Part shown: positions 1-8,274 of the stretch, piece by piece
Numbering within the stretch: the stretch's first letter is position 1
How the letters are laid out: every line of letters begins with the position of its first letter
Notes under the pieces: generated by a model
Told to the model about the DNA's origin: nothing
The model's database searches: none
Seen by the model: the letters and a program-made list of their open reading frames with translations, nothing else
Translations under genes and position numbers: made by a program
NCBI GenBank assembly: GCA_964496435.1
Contig: CAZBZP010000016.1
Coordinates: 1-64,000 of the forward strand
Reading direction: 5' to 3'
Origin: Berkiella sp964496435
Lineage (GTDB): Bacteria > Pseudomonadota > Gammaproteobacteria > Berkiellales > Berkiellaceae
Length of the DNA stretch: 64,000 bases

Positions 1-308
1 AGTTCGAGCTTCCCTCACCCTGCCCTCTCCCTAATTAACAACAAACCGTTTCTGCCTTTTCTAAAAGGGGGAGAGGGTAAGATCCTGCAATTTGACCTAA
101 GCGCAGCTCTGATCCCTTCTCCCGTCTCATGGATTTTTTTAGTGCGCAGAAGTTTATTAGGGAGAAGGTTAGGATGAGGGTAGTGCGGGCTCTTTCCAAT
201 AGCCAGTTCGAGCTTCCCTCACCCTGCCCTCTCCCTAATTAACAACAAACCGTTTCTGCTTTTACTAAAAGGGGGAGAGGCTAAGATCCATTAAATTGAT
301 CTAGGCAC
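1..308. repeat. Direct repeat, two copies 204 bp apart (1-104 and 205-308)
   Basis: The first 104 bases recur nearly identically at 205-308. Both copies begin with a C-rich stretch (ccctcaccctgccctctccc) and contain a purine-rich counterpart (gggggagagg). The segment between them (about 120-180) holds the inverted sense (agggagaaggttaggatgaggg), so the C-rich and G-rich arms could fold on each other. It resembles the dispersed non-coding palindromic repeats of many gammaproteobacteria. No gene is visible in positions 1-414. The left copy starts at base 1, so the element probably continues outside the window. Confidence 0.75.
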
Positions 309-346
309 CAAAAAGTGTTCTTTAACTTACTTACCTGAAGAAATTT

Positions 347-375
347 CTGTTAATTCTTATCCATTCTTTTATAAT
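347..375 (+). promoter_or_regulatory. Candidate promoter of the desaturase gene
   Basis: A perfect TATAAT -10 hexamer lies at 370-375, with a weak -35 (CTGTTA, 347-352) 17 bases upstream. It sits about 40 bases before the desaturase start at 415. This is sequence inference only. Confidence 0.4.
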
Positions 376-414
376 GCACCTTTCTTAAAACTTTGAGATG
401 TTTAACCTAAATCG

Positions 415-1341
415 ATGCTAAACAGAATCACAAAAACCCTAAAAGACGTGTACCAGCTTCCTTTGCGATGGGTGGATAATCAAGCAACACCACTCCATGT
501 CGGCCCCAATAAGATTGATTGGGCACGGATTGTCCCTTTTATTGGGATCCATCTTGCTTGCTTGGCGGTTTTCTTTGTAGGCTTTAGTGGTTTTGCCCTG
601 GGTCTGGCGCTCTTCCTATATGGCTTAAGAGTGTTTGCGATAACAGGCTTCTACCATCGCTACTTTTCACATAAGACATTCAAGACCAATCGTTTTTGGC
701 AATTTATTTTTGCGGTGCTGGGCTTAACGGCTATCCAGCGTGGCCCTTTATGGTGGGCAGCGCATCATCGCGATCATCATTTGGTTTCTGATCAAGAAGA
801 AGATCCACACTCCCCTGTCAAACATGGCTTCCTATGGAGTCATTTTGGCTGGTTTTTATCCAAAAAGTATTTTCACCACAACCCCAGCCGCATCCAAGAT
901 TTTAATCGTTTTGCCGAACTACGTTTTCTGGATAGATTCGATGTCATAGTGCCAGTTTTATTTGGCGTGGGCCTTTACACCTTAGGTGAATACTTAAAAG
1001 TGCATGCACCACAGCTACATACCAACGGTTTACAACTCTTTATATGGGGATTTTGTGTCTCAACCGTTTGTGTGTTCCATGCGACCTTCACTATTAATTC
1101 CTTGTCGCACTGCTTTGGTTCAAGACCTCATCAAACCAAAGATAACAGCAGAAACAATTTGTTCTTGGCACTCTTAAGCTTTGGTGAAGGTTGGCATAAC
1201 AACCACCACTTCTACCCTGCCAGTGTCAGACAAGGCTTTAAATGGTGGCAAATTGATATCACTTATTACCTGCTACTTGGCTTATCCAAGCTCAGGATCA
1301 TCAGCGATTTACGCCAACCCCCAGCACAATATTTAGCCTAA
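415..1341 (+). CDS. Membrane fatty acid desaturase (acyl-CoA/acyl-lipid delta-9 type)
   Basis: Di-iron membrane desaturase that would insert a cis double bond into acyl chains. All three histidine boxes of the family are present: HRYFSH near residue 81, HHRDHH near 117 and HNNHH near 261, which together bind the di-iron centre. Hydrophobic segments at about 38-75 and 170-225 fit the four-helix topology. The 308 residues fit the short bacterial stearoyl-CoA-desaturase-like family. The ATG at 415 has no strong ribosome binding site. The gene stands alone, flanked by a repeat array upstream and a convergent unknown gene downstream. It could tune membrane fluidity. Which acyl carrier it uses cannot be read from the sequence. 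Confidence 0.9.
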   Translation: MLNRITKTLKDVYQLPLRWVDNQATPLHVGPNKIDWARIVPFIGIHLACLAVFFVGFSGFALGLALFLYGLRVFAITGFYHRYFSHKTFKTNRFWQFIFAVLGLTAIQRGPLWWAAHHRDHHLVSDQEEDPHSPVKHGFLWSHFGWFLSKKYFHHNPSRIQDFNRFAELRFLDRFDVIVPVLFGVGLYTLGEYLKVHAPQLHTNGLQLFIWGFCVSTVCVFHATFTINSLSHCFGSRPHQTKDNSRNNLFLALLSFGEGWHNNHHFYPASVRQGFKWWQIDITYYLLLGLSKLRIISDLRQPPAQYLA

Positions 1342-1342
1342 T

Positions 1343-2416
1343 TTATCCATATTTAAGACTCAAATTTGAAAGCTTAAGTTCTAGATTTGCGTTGCAATCA
1401 GAACTTGGGCTTTCGTCCTCTTTCATATCACTTTTAGCTTCATTGTAACTAGGTGTTAAGGTTTGTGCCTTATTGAATACAGGGGTTTTAGCCTCTATCT
1501 CTTGAGTTGTCATATATTTATTTAGATTTTCCACTCTTGGGGTAGATTTGGTAGATTTCGCCTCTATTTTACTGAATATCGCCTCTTCTTCTGAATCTGT
1601 CACCCACTCTTCTGATGACTCTTCCTGAGCCTCACGATGAGATTTTGAGGGTACCCAATCATCTGCCAAGCCTTCAAATTTCGTTGCTTTAACAACTTCG
1701 ATACGAGGGACTTTAACTTTGTTTTGACGGGGTGATTCTATTAGCTTTAAGGTTGCATACAAAGAAAAAAGTGAATCAAAGCAAGCTGCTAACAATTTTT
1801 CTTCAATAGATGCGAGAAAGCTTTTGATAATTTCTTCGCTTTGGTTCCCAGCATGTTTTCTTATGTCTTCTAAGGGAGCATTTGACAGCGACAAGGGTGA
1901 AAAGCAAATAACGGGCATTTCACTAAAATCCATTTTTAAGGTGCCTGTGGCCATGTGAAATTTTTCTTGTTGATTTTTGATGGTTTCAAACATTCTCAGC
2001 GTGGCATTAGTGATAATCTCATTAATCTTTTGCGCATCAGCATCTTCGCTAATATTGTTTGATTTTTCAGGATCAAGCACTCTTTCAATTTCATCATAAC
2101 AATGCTTAGCTAAAATCTGGTCACGAATGGCTTTGACACGCGCTAAGCTGATTGATGAAAGTGTGAGCTCATCACAGTCTTTCAAAAGTTCGGCAAGAGA
2201 AGCAAAAGCAAATTTATTAATAATTAATAAATTGACTATATTTGAACTTTCAGAGCCCAGACTTCTATTTTTCTTAATGATATCTTGCTGCTTGACGCAA
2301 AAATCTTCACAAAGTGTGCTGAAATTACCAAAAAATTCAATAATAGAGGGGTTTTGGTTTTCTTGAGTAAAGAGAGATGTCCCTAAGGTTTGCAGCATGT
2401 CTTTGTTCTCCTGCAT
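1343..2416 (-). CDS. Hypothetical protein, helical N-terminus with acidic low-complexity tail
   Basis: I do not recognise this 357-residue protein. The first 230 or so residues look alpha-helical and soluble. The C-terminal third is low-complexity and acidic (EEWVTDSEEEA, then Ser/Thr/Lys-rich stretches), probably disordered. It has no signal peptide or membrane segment. The gene converges on the desaturase, ending one base after it. A perfect 11-bp inverted repeat (2417-2452) lies directly before the start codon, where no Shine-Dalgarno sequence is visible. In a Dot/Icm-bearing genome, a soluble orphan with a charged tail could be a secreted effector, but nothing here proves it. Confidence 0.6.
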   Translation of the reverse strand: MQENKDMLQTLGTSLFTQENQNPSIIEFFGNFSTLCEDFCVKQQDIIKKNRSLGSESSNIVNLLIINKFAFASLAELLKDCDELTLSSISLARVKAIRDQILAKHCYDEIERVLDPEKSNNISEDADAQKINEIITNATLRMFETIKNQQEKFHMATGTLKMDFSEMPVICFSPLSLSNAPLEDIRKHAGNQSEEIIKSFLASIEEKLLAACFDSLFSLYATLKLIESPRQNKVKVPRIEVVKATKFEGLADDWVPSKSHREAQEESSEEWVTDSEEEAIFSKIEAKSTKSTPRVENLNKYMTTQEIEAKTPVFNKAQTLTPSYNEAKSDMKEDESPSSDCNANLELKLSNLSLKYG

Positions 2417-2452
2417 AAATGAAGTTATCTTATCGTAAAAGTAACTTCATTT
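2417..2452. promoter_or_regulatory. Perfect 11-bp inverted repeat abutting a start codon
   Basis: AAATGAAGTTA (2417-2427) is matched by its exact reverse complement TAACTTCATTT (2442-2452), with a 14-base spacer. The left arm ends directly at the start codon of the minus-strand gene at 2416. It could be a repressor operator or a hairpin in the mRNA leader that blocks initiation. The sequence does not decide between them. Confidence 0.5.
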
Positions 2453-2508
2453 AAAAAGCAAATTGATTTTTGTTTGTCAAAAATACTGCTACAGTCAGGC
2501 TTAAATGC

Positions 2509-3069
2509 TTAGAAACGTTTCTTGTCTGCGTTTTTATCTAATGAGACTATTTTAGGATTGGCTTTTGATTTTTTGCTATTTGCGTCTTTCTTTGCTGCAT
2601 TATCGCCCTCTACTTCAAGAGGCTCTGCTTTCTCCAGCTTTGCATCTTTTTCAGGTTCTTCAATTTTATTAACCGTAATTTTCCCTGGCACACCACGTGA
2701 ATTTTGTGCGGTATTAGTCGCATAATAGGTATATTCACCGCTGTCTTTGGGGCTAAAATGCCATTGTACTTTGCTCTTTCCACTGATAACCAAGCTTTGC
2801 TGGGTCATGCTGGAAGTGCCCATGATGCCACGGGTGAAAACTTGTTGGCCAAAGTTACCATATTCAAAGGTAATGCTATCATCAGCATTATTTGAGATTA
2901 CCAGCAAATAATCCTGACCTGCATCAAATTGCAAATGTTGTGGCTCAAACCGAGGAGATTGCGCTGATCCAATGATTCTGACATCAATTAGCAAAGGCTC
3001 AGCAGCATAACAAGGAGCTAAACTAAGAGAGCCTAATACAAGACAGAATAAAATCCGTTTTATCATCAT
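2509..3069 (-). CDS. Exported cupredoxin-fold protein lacking copper ligands
   Basis: An N-terminal signal peptide (hydrophobic core FCLVLGSLSLA, probable cleavage after CYA near residue 23) predicts export to the periplasm. Residues 25-125 have the pattern of a cupredoxin-like domain: the segment near FEPQHLQFDAGQDYLLVISN and the closing FSPKDSGEYTYYA match strand patterns of the EfeO/cupredoxin_1 type. The Cys and His copper ligands expected near the end of the fold are absent, so copper binding is doubtful. The C-terminal 60 residues are Lys/Glu-rich and disordered. Two adjacent ATGs follow an AGGAAAAG ribosome binding site. The gene is 6 bp downstream of the 3076-3732 gene, so the two are probably co-transcribed. 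Confidence 0.65.
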   Translation of the reverse strand: MMIKRILFCLVLGSLSLAPCYAAEPLLIDVRIIGSAQSPRFEPQHLQFDAGQDYLLVISNNADDSITFEYGNFGQQVFTRGIMGTSSMTQQSLVISGKSKVQWHFSPKDSGEYTYYATNTAQNSRGVPGKITVNKIEEPEKDAKLEKAEPLEVEGDNAAKKDANSKKSKANPKIVSLDKNADKKRF

Positions 3070-3075
3070 CTTTTC

Positions 3076-3732
3076 CTAAACTTGTGCAAGAGCGGTTGTT
3101 CTTGGTTTCGTGCTATGCATAGCTATTTCTTGTGCGCTAAGTTCACGCGCTTGATTGTTTTGATCTACCAATTTAACTTTATGTAAAGTCTGCCCCACAG
3201 CTTCTAAAGCAGCTAAAATGGGCTTGATTTGAGCTTCATCATATACGGTTAATTCAAAAATGAGATCTAAAGCTTTCTCATCTTGTTTTTTACATTGTTC
3301 GCGCCATTTGTCATAGGTTTCAACATAGGCAGCAATGCAACGGCCTAAAGCCGCATGAGAATTATCATTGTTATTAATTAGTTGGAATTTAGCTGTTTCA
3401 TTTTTTAAATGAAAGTTGCAACCATCTTTCCCTTTTTTGAAACTAAAAGGATTATTTTCTTTTTGATTAATGAAATCATTTTTTTCTGGGATTTGCCAAC
3501 TATTGTCGGCATTTGCCTTTGTTAAGCTCTCATGAAATGAGGTTCTAAAAAAGAGTGCAAAAGGAAAGCGTTTCTTTATTTCTGCGTTGAATTGTGCATC
3601 ATCATTTGCAGCATTCACTGAAGGTGATGTTACCCCAAGAGCAGGTGCGGGCATATTTTCCACATTAGTTTGAGGCGCTGCATTTGGCGCATTATTTCTT
3701 TGAGGGTTTGTTCTTGCACCGCGTTTTGACAT
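3076..3732 (-). CDS. Hypothetical protein, 218 aa
   Basis: Not recognised. The first 45 residues are rich in Asn, Ala and Pro and probably disordered. The rest looks like a compact mixed alpha/beta domain with a hydrophobic stretch FPFALFFRTSF near 55-65. No signal peptide is visible. It precedes the cupredoxin-like gene by 6 bp and lies downstream of brnQ in the same direction, so it may be the second gene of a small operon. An effector role is possible but unsupported. Confidence 0.55.
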   Translation of the reverse strand: MSKRGARTNPQRNNAPNAAPQTNVENMPAPALGVTSPSVNAANDDAQFNAEIKKRFPFALFFRTSFHESLTKANADNSWQIPEKNDFINQKENNPFSFKKGKDGCNFHLKNETAKFQLINNNDNSHAALGRCIAAYVETYDKWREQCKKQDEKALDLIFELTVYDEAQIKPILAALEAVGQTLHKVKLVDQNNQARELSAQEIAMHSTKPRTTALAQV

Positions 3733-3811
3733 ACATCACTCTGAAGGTTAGAAAATGAAGAAAGATTGTATAGAACTAACTTAAACCCGTCAATAAGGAT
3801 TTTACTCAGAT

Positions 3812-5008
3812 TTAATGCATATACACCTTTAGGATTTTCCAAATGATCATGCTTAATAGCGTGCCATAAACGGGCATTTTTACATACTGAAAGCCAAATA
3901 ATTTATATAAGATATTACAAATCGTGAGAACAATGATGGCGGGGTAACCTATCTCCATCAAAGGATGCAAAAATCCCATGATGGTTGAAAACCCAAATGT
4001 GGAAAATACAACGGTTATCACGATAGTGATAAACATCATCCAGCCATAACTGTAAGGGATTTTGGCCCCTATCTTTGTATTCATTAATTCGACATGGATA
4101 ACATCCACCACAGCAACCGCAAGGCTCATGACGGTTGTAATACAGGCAAGCGCGATGGCTAAATTTGCAACCAAGGCCAGTTTAGGGCCCAGCAAATGCA
4201 CGGCCAATACAGCCAGAATTTGTTCTGGCACAGCCTGTGTTAAAGCTTGATGATGAACACCAGCGCTATAGCAAAGGCCAACATAAATGATACCTAATAA
4301 ACCACCACCAATTAAACTGGAGACCACATAGGTTGGCACAAGTTGTGTTTTAACTTGGTTCTCACTTTCAATATGAAGTTTTTCTTTGAGTAATAGCCAG
4401 ATACTGACTGAAAAGAAGATGGAGGCTAAAAGATCCATCACATCATAGCCAACAGCCAAGCCTTCAACAAAAGCAGACCAAGGTGTGTGTTGGCTTGTTA
4501 CTATCTCACCAGGGGCAAAGATGCTGACCCCAATAATGATAAGTAAAGTCAAAATGAGGATGGGGCTTAAGAATAAACCTAAAACAGATAAGATAAATTC
4601 TCTTCTGATTAATAAAAGCAGTGTGACTATCCCTGCAATAATGCTAAAGACCGTTAAGGAAAGTGTAGGGAAATATGGTTGCACCGCACCATAAGCAACG
4701 ATAAAACAACGCGGCATCACGCCAATGGGTCCTAAGAGTGCTAAAAGGATGAGCACCACCAGGTAACCAGGAACAGCGCCTATGCGATAAAAGAATTGTT
4801 TACAGTCACCTTCAAAGAGGACGCTACCTAACAAGCCTAATAAGGGCGCTCCCACAGCGGTGATGGTTAAACCGACTAATGCCCAAGGGATCTCATCCCC
4901 TGTCATCTGTCCCAACAATAAAGGGAAAACAACATTGCCTGAGCCAAAGAACATCGAGAAGATGGCAATGCCGGTTGACCAAGCGATGGCAATGGAGGGT
5001 AGTTTCAT
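3812..5008 (-). CDS. brnQ: Branched-chain amino acid carrier, LIVCS family (BrnQ-like)
   Basis: Inner-membrane cation-coupled symporter for Leu/Ile/Val. The N-terminus carries the family signature FSMFFGSGNVVFPLLLGQ (residues about 17-34), followed by roughly 11-12 hydrophobic segments through the 398 residues. This is slightly shorter than the roughly 440 of E. coli BrnQ. No clear ribosome binding site precedes the ATG at 5008. Intracellular Legionellales are commonly auxotrophic for branched-chain amino acids, so uptake is a sensible role, but substrate specificity is inferred from the family only. Confidence 0.85.
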   Translation of the reverse strand: MKLPSIAIAWSTGIAIFSMFFGSGNVVFPLLLGQMTGDEIPWALVGLTITAVGAPLLGLLGSVLFEGDCKQFFYRIGAVPGYLVVLILLALLGPIGVMPRCFIVAYGAVQPYFPTLSLTVFSIIAGIVTLLLLIRREFILSVLGLFLSPILILTLLIIIGVSIFAPGEIVTSQHTPWSAFVEGLAVGYDVMDLLASIFFSVSIWLLLKEKLHIESENQVKTQLVPTYVVSSLIGGGLLGIIYVGLCYSAGVHHQALTQAVPEQILAVLAVHLLGPKLALVANLAIALACITTVMSLAVAVVDVIHVELMNTKIGAKIPYSYGWMMFITIVITVVFSTFGFSTIMGFLHPLMEIGYPAIIVLTICNILYKLFGFQYVKMPVYGTLLSMIIWKILKVYMH

Positions 5009-5192
5009 TTGAACACAGTAAATCAGCTGGTTGTGGTGGTCAAGGAAGGCGGAAATTTTCGACAGTTTATTTGGTAGGTAAATTTTAATTAAGAAGAAAT
5101 GCTAATATCATGCCGCACTGCCAAATTACCTAGCTTCTTCTTAACATCATTAAAGGATAGAATTATGCTCATCCAAGGGTGGGGCTAAAAAA

Positions 5193-6941
5193 ATGTCAAT
5201 GCAATGCGAATTCCTACAAAATGCTAAACAAATTTTAGAAGCCTACCAAAAAGATAAAAGCACTTTTCGCCTATTGCACTCCCAAGGAATTGAATCCACC
5301 TCAGAACCCATCATCGACGTAGTGCAAGAAATTTTTAAAGATGGCAATTTAGATGCAATGCAAGCACTGATTGATGCTGGTTTCGCTTTAACTGATAATG
5401 ATAATAAAAGCATTAAGACAGGCATTTTTGTTTCAAAACAAGATGTATTAAAAAATGATAACTATCATGATTTGCTAAAATCGCTGCATCATGCCACTAA
5501 ACAGACTCACTTTTTTCAATTATTAGAGCTGCTTATTTTTAATTTTAAATATGTTTTTAATTTGAATGAATTGCACTTTATTTTGAATGATATTTCTTAT
5601 AAACATAGAATACTTTCGTCTGCGCTACTTTCTTGGTTTAGCACAGTAAGAACTTGTGCTCTTCGAACTGAATGCTTAGGCCACGTTTTAGGCTTAAGTG
5701 GCACAGTTACAGCAAGCATCCGTATAAAAAGCACAACTTCTCATGTTCAAGTAACAATGCCTTTTGAAGGCTCTTTTGACATTCGCTCTTACAACATTCT
5801 GATTAATAAGATGACGACTTACAAAAAAAGTTTAACTGCTAAGTCTCCTTATATAAAACATATTGACAAAATTGTTGCCGCCTTCGCCTATATGTTGAAT
5901 CAATTGACGGGTCTGTCAGGCTATCATGATTATGCGCCTGATAGGTTACGAGAAAGATATAAGAATGACGAAATCACTAATCTGATTGCTGGCTGGTTCA
6001 AACATTCAATCGGCCTATCACTTTACAAAGGATTTCTTATTCTAAGCAATCGAGGAGAAGGTGGTGACCAAGACTTTGGTACTAAAATTTATAAAATTGA
6101 GGGTCTCATTACCCAAGAATGGGTGAGAAAAATTATTGATAAGACGCTTAATGGCTCTGAATTAAATACATTATTAAAGCGAGTTGTTAATTTAGCCAAG
6201 CCCATTGCCATCTTTCCCAACAAAGGTCAAAAGCATGGAACGTGTAGTTATGTAAATATTCTTTCCTCAGTTGAAGCGCAGTTTTGCCTTTTAGAGGCAG
6301 AACGCCTTAGAAAATTTACCCCTGCAGGAATAGCGCAAATAGCTCAGCAAATGACCAATCCCCTCACAAGGAACCAAGGGGAATATAAAAAACTCACCGC
6401 TTTTAATCGTTTTACAGAAATAAACGATTTAACAAAAGATATAAATGATAATTACAAACACAAATCCGGCCTCAATGATTTATACCTTGAATTATGCAAA
6501 GCTATTATTTTGCAGCATCACGGGAAAGCAACGACCAACCAGGTTAAAAAAGATAACGAGCGACAAATGGTCATGCAATTATTCGAGTCTCTAAACGAAG
6601 AACATAAAAAATGTTTGCTTGATTTTTTCAGCATTGCTCATATTTCAGAACTCTTTCAAGATGAACATCAGTTGGTGGTAAGCGAGGAAGAAATTGACCT
6701 CACTTTTTCAGATTTAACGACTTCTAAACCGGCAAAAAAAATTGAAGTGCATCAAATTCAAGTCATGATTGACTCATTAAAACAAATGGATATTGAGGAA
6801 AATGAAATTGTTAACCTCAGATCAGGCCCCGGCAGCTTTGCCAGCTATTATGACACCTTAAAACAAATGGGCGCAAAATCTAAAAAAGGGCTTGAATCTA
6901 AGGGGTTTGAGCATAAACCCCGATATGAGCGAAGTTATTAA
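5193..6941 (+). CDS. Putative Dot/Icm effector with Gly-Thr-Cys motif
   Basis: A soluble 582-residue protein without signal peptide. Residues about 45-70 (GNLDAMQALIDAGFALTDND) look like a lone ankyrin-type helix pair. The central part has the pattern NRGEGG...GTKIYKI (about 288-305), followed by GQKHGTCSYVN with Cys351. This resembles, from memory, a conserved block of ankyrin-containing Legionella effectors (NRG...G.xxYxI...KxGNCSxxN). The Cys could be a papain-like nucleophile, with a candidate His in LQHHGKA further on. The C-terminal 50 residues are polar and charged, as in many type IVB substrates. A GGTGGGG ribosome binding site supports the start. The coding end lies in a 55-bp sequence that repeats after the assembly gap. 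Confidence 0.55.
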   Translation: MSMQCEFLQNAKQILEAYQKDKSTFRLLHSQGIESTSEPIIDVVQEIFKDGNLDAMQALIDAGFALTDNDNKSIKTGIFVSKQDVLKNDNYHDLLKSLHHATKQTHFFQLLELLIFNFKYVFNLNELHFILNDISYKHRILSSALLSWFSTVRTCALRTECLGHVLGLSGTVTASIRIKSTTSHVQVTMPFEGSFDIRSYNILINKMTTYKKSLTAKSPYIKHIDKIVAAFAYMLNQLTGLSGYHDYAPDRLRERYKNDEITNLIAGWFKHSIGLSLYKGFLILSNRGEGGDQDFGTKIYKIEGLITQEWVRKIIDKTLNGSELNTLLKRVVNLAKPIAIFPNKGQKHGTCSYVNILSSVEAQFCLLEAERLRKFTPAGIAQIAQQMTNPLTRNQGEYKKLTAFNRFTEINDLTKDINDNYKHKSGLNDLYLELCKAIILQHHGKATTNQVKKDNERQMVMQLFESLNEEHKKCLLDFFSIAHISELFQDEHQLVVSEEEIDLTFSDLTTSKPAKKIEVHQIQVMIDSLKQMDIEENEIVNLRSGPGSFASYYDTLKQMGAKSKKGLESKGFEHKPRYERSY

Positions 6942-7128
6942 CCAAATTATAAAGCTAAATCCTTAATAACATTNNNNNNNNNNNNNNNNNNNNNNNNNNN
7001 NNNNNNNNNNNNNNNNNNNNNNNNNNNNNNNNNNNNNNNNNNNNNNNNNNNNNNNNNNNNNNNNNNNNNNNNNCCCGATATGAGCGAAGTTATTAACCAA
7101 ATTATAAAGCTAAATCCTTAATAACATT
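6919..7128. other. Assembly gap (100 N) flanked by identical 55-bp repeats
   Basis: N runs occupy 6974-7073. The 55 bases before the gap (6919-6973) are repeated exactly after it (7074-7128). The same arrangement with the same 55-bp length occurs at the second gap in the window. This suggests two contigs sharing a k-mer-sized overlap that the scaffolder did not merge. The true sequence probably has one copy and no gap. Confidence 0.85.
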
Positions 7129-7300
7129 GCGAGGAGCGTAGCGAGTGTGGTAATAGATTGGATTACTTTTTGCGAATAGTAGCATAATGTTTATAATAAG
7201 CTATGCTAGTGTCATCCCTCGTTTCTCTCGGGATGACAGGGAAATGAACACACGGGACGACAAGCGCAGATCTCAAGCTTCATCTTTGTAGGGGGCGCTG
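7129..7300. repeat. Intergenic palindromic repeat region
   Basis: This non-coding stretch starts with gcgaggagcgtagcgag, which resembles a repeat widespread in Rickettsiales/Legionellales genomes. It includes a 9-bp perfect inverted repeat, TGTCATCCC (7210-7218) with GGGATGACA (7230-7238). The hairpin could act in RNA, but there is no T-run to make it a clear terminator. No gene is visible. Confidence 0.5.
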
Positions 7301-8158
7301 TTATTTCTTTGCAATTGCCTGCCTTTTTGGCTTATTAACTGCCTCTTCTTTCTTGGTTGCCTCTTCCTTACTCTCTTCTTTTGTACGCTTTTTCTTATTT
7401 TCCAAGCTTGGCACAATTTCCTTTGGTTTTTCTTGCGCAATTTTTAAATCAGGGTGCGCAACATAGATAGTTTCTAATAATTTTTGTTGCAGTGGCGGTA
7501 AATACTGCTCCACTTCTGTTTTAATATCAGCTAATTTTGCTAAATGGGCTTTCTCAATTTTATCAACCATGGTTGTTAATTGATCACGATGTACGCTCGA
7601 TAGCTCAAACTCAGTGGTAAGCGCAACCATATTTTTTTTAATCTCGCCAAATGTAGTGCTTAAATTTAAGCTTTTCACTTGTGTGATTGCTTTTTCGCTT
7701 TTTAACACGTCGACTATGCTTTGTTGTTCTTTCATTTGCAATTTATCAAAGCTACCCATCTGCTCAGCCAAAGGCGTTAGGCTATTATATATTTCGACAG
7801 ATAACAGATTTTGAAGCAATACCTTCATTTCTTGCACTGCAGGGCTTGTGCTTATTTTGGGCTTTAAATCATCAAAAGAGCCATATTTTTTGCCATAAGT
7901 AATAAGCATTTGCGTTAAAGCTTCAAACTGTTCTTTCTCTAACAAAAATTTTTGAAGGGCATCTGCTTGATATTGGACTTTATTGCAGGTTGTTAATAAT
8001 GCTTTTAAGTCTGGCTCTTTGTGAAATGCAGCGTGGGCTTTTAAAAGTTTTACACCTATATCAAGAAAGAGCGTATTTATTTGCTTTCGTAATTCTTCTC
8101 TTACTTTATCGTGACCCAAGCCAAAATTTAATGCGGTTTTAGTTATGAAATTTTTCAT
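7301..8158 (-). CDS. Hypothetical helical protein with Lys/Glu-rich C-terminus
   Basis: Not recognised. 285 residues, nearly all predicted helical and probably coiled-coil in the middle. The last 45 residues are strongly charged (KKKRTKEESKEEATKKEE, ending KRQAIAKK), including basic clusters that would read as nuclear-localisation-like in a eukaryotic cell. No signal peptide or membrane segment. It lies between the repeat region and dnaE, transcribed in the dnaE direction but separated from it by 116 bp. A secreted effector is one possibility. Confidence 0.55.
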   Translation of the reverse strand: MKNFITKTALNFGLGHDKVREELRKQINTLFLDIGVKLLKAHAAFHKEPDLKALLTTCNKVQYQADALQKFLLEKEQFEALTQMLITYGKKYGSFDDLKPKISTSPAVQEMKVLLQNLLSVEIYNSLTPLAEQMGSFDKLQMKEQQSIVDVLKSEKAITQVKSLNLSTTFGEIKKNMVALTTEFELSSVHRDQLTTMVDKIEKAHLAKLADIKTEVEQYLPPLQQKLLETIYVAHPDLKIAQEKPKEIVPSLENKKKRTKEESKEEATKKEEAVNKPKRQAIAKK

Positions 8159-8274
8159 TTTATTCTCAATAGCAATTTACTTGTGCGCAGCATTATAAAG
8201 ATTTATCACAAAAATAAATGGCAGCTTATCGGCAAAATAAGCCTTGTTATCGAGAATAAAATTAGTTTGTTGGC

